Assembly (NCBI GenBank): GCA_905210085.1
Contig: CAJLVJ010000037.1
Location: forward strand, 1 to 21,352
DNA from: an uncultured Collinsella sp.
Lineage (GTDB): Bacteria; Actinomycetota; Coriobacteriia; Coriobacteriales; Coriobacteriaceae
Direction: 5' to 3'
DNA length: 21,352 nt
A program made the position numbers and the translations under genes. Position 1 is the stretch's first letter; each line of letters opens with the position of its first letter. This document shows positions 21,007 to 21,352 of this stretch, in pieces. Below the pieces are notes generated by a model that ran no database searches, was not told where the DNA came from, and worked only from the letters and a program-made list of their open reading frames with translations.

Positions 21007-21352
21007 ATGAGAACCGAATCGACACCCGGCGCCCGCGGGCCGGTCTTCTGCGGGGTCGACACCCACGCCGACTCGCACTGGCTGTGCGTCCTCGACTGGA
21101 GGGGCCGCAGGGTCCTGTCCCGCCGGTTCCCCGCCGACGCGGCGGGATACGAGGCGCTCGCCGGGGCGATCGCGGCGGCCGGGGAGCCGGCCTGCGTCGC
21201 GATGGAGGGGACGTCGTCCTACGGGGCGGGCCTCACCAGGCACCTCGCGTCGCTGGGGATGCCCGTGCGCGAGGCGCTCTCCCCGGCGGGGACGCAGAGG
21301 TGGATTGGCAACATCTATTTGGACGATTCCGGGAGGGACAGCCCCGCTTCCC
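21007..21352 (+). CDS. IS110-family DEDD transposase, N-terminal part only
   Basis: The frame of 115 codons is still open at the window edge. The N-terminus has the RuvC-like start of IS110 recombinases: first catalytic Asp18 in FCGVDTHADSHWLCVLD and the Glu67 of VAMEGTSSYGAGL. The next expected motif, a K-[ST]-D segment with two catalytic aspartates, is not reached. From about 21295 the sequence (TQRWIGNIYLDDSGRDSP) stops resembling the family and drops in G+C, so the gene may be broken near the edge or joined to other DNA. The ATG at 21007 follows AACGGAGCGAGAC, a usable ribosome-binding site. Confidence 0.75.
   Translation, partial: MRTESTPGARGPVFCGVDTHADSHWLCVLDWRGRRVLSRRFPADAAGYEALAGAIAAAGEPACVAMEGTSSYGAGLTRHLASLGMPVREALSPAGTQRWIGNIYLDDSGRDSPAS

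Larger units (their letters stand above)
20700..21352 (+). mobile_element. 5' part of an IS110-family insertion sequence
   Basis: A long noncoding leader and the N-terminal third of an IS110 transposase occupy the end of the window. IS110 elements lack terminal inverted repeats, so the left edge cannot be fixed from one copy; 20700 is approximate. Coding bases are much richer in G+C than the lac/scr genes, with CG-ending codons throughout, suggesting foreign origin. Confidence 0.55.

Overview
The window reads as chromosomal DNA of a high-G+C, probably anaerobic, gut-type actinobacterium. Collinsella or a close Coriobacteriia relative is my best guess. This rests on gene content (pyruvate formate-lyase activase, a sucrose/fructan PTS operon with two GH32 enzymes), codon use and palindrome-rich intergenic DNA; no database search supports it.

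Layout. 1-4451 (minus strand): an OmpR-type response regulator, its sensor kinase, an ABC ATPase and a large FtsX-like permease cut by the window edge, forming one sensing/export module with a probable autoregulatory promoter. 4597-5175: an O6-alkylguanine-DNA methyltransferase. 5176-5578: a gene-free, palindrome-dense spacer. 5579-10870: an aspartate-family amino-acid block, with asd and lysC on the minus strand, divergent from thrC and thrB on the plus strand. 11127-13614 (minus): engB, an MTA/SAH nucleosidase, a decayed serine hydrolase/beta-lactamase-like remnant and pflA. 13789-14643: a DegV-family lipid-binding protein. 14920-20597 (minus): lacI, a divergent GH32 enzyme, a sucrose-type EIIBC and a sucrose-6-phosphate hydrolase, with at least five LacI-type operator sequences. 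20580-21352 (plus): the 5' part of an IS110-family insertion sequence with a structured noncoding leader.

The most unusual signal is a set of nested, near-perfect palindromes around the threonine genes. Two copies, just 3' of asd (5437-5566) and of thrB (10894-11020), lie in the same orientation relative to the gene they follow. They share internal-loop, apical and flanking sequences. Their 28-bp outer helix, short middle helix and part of the inner helix differ completely in sequence, yet each helix is compensated. That is the covariation signature of a structured RNA or single-stranded DNA element. A third, more distant relative may sit between thrC and thrB. In the thrB copy a further outer arm mirrors the end of the thrB coding sequence itself.

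How the genes work together. Asd, LysC, ThrC and ThrB supply most of the aspartate-to-threonine route (homoserine dehydrogenase is not here). In the sugar locus, EIIBC would import and phosphorylate sucrose or a related fructoside, ScrB would cleave the phosphorylated product, the second GH32 enzyme would act on another fructoside, and the LacI protein would repress the operon and itself through ATGTCA-nn-CGTTT-type sites.
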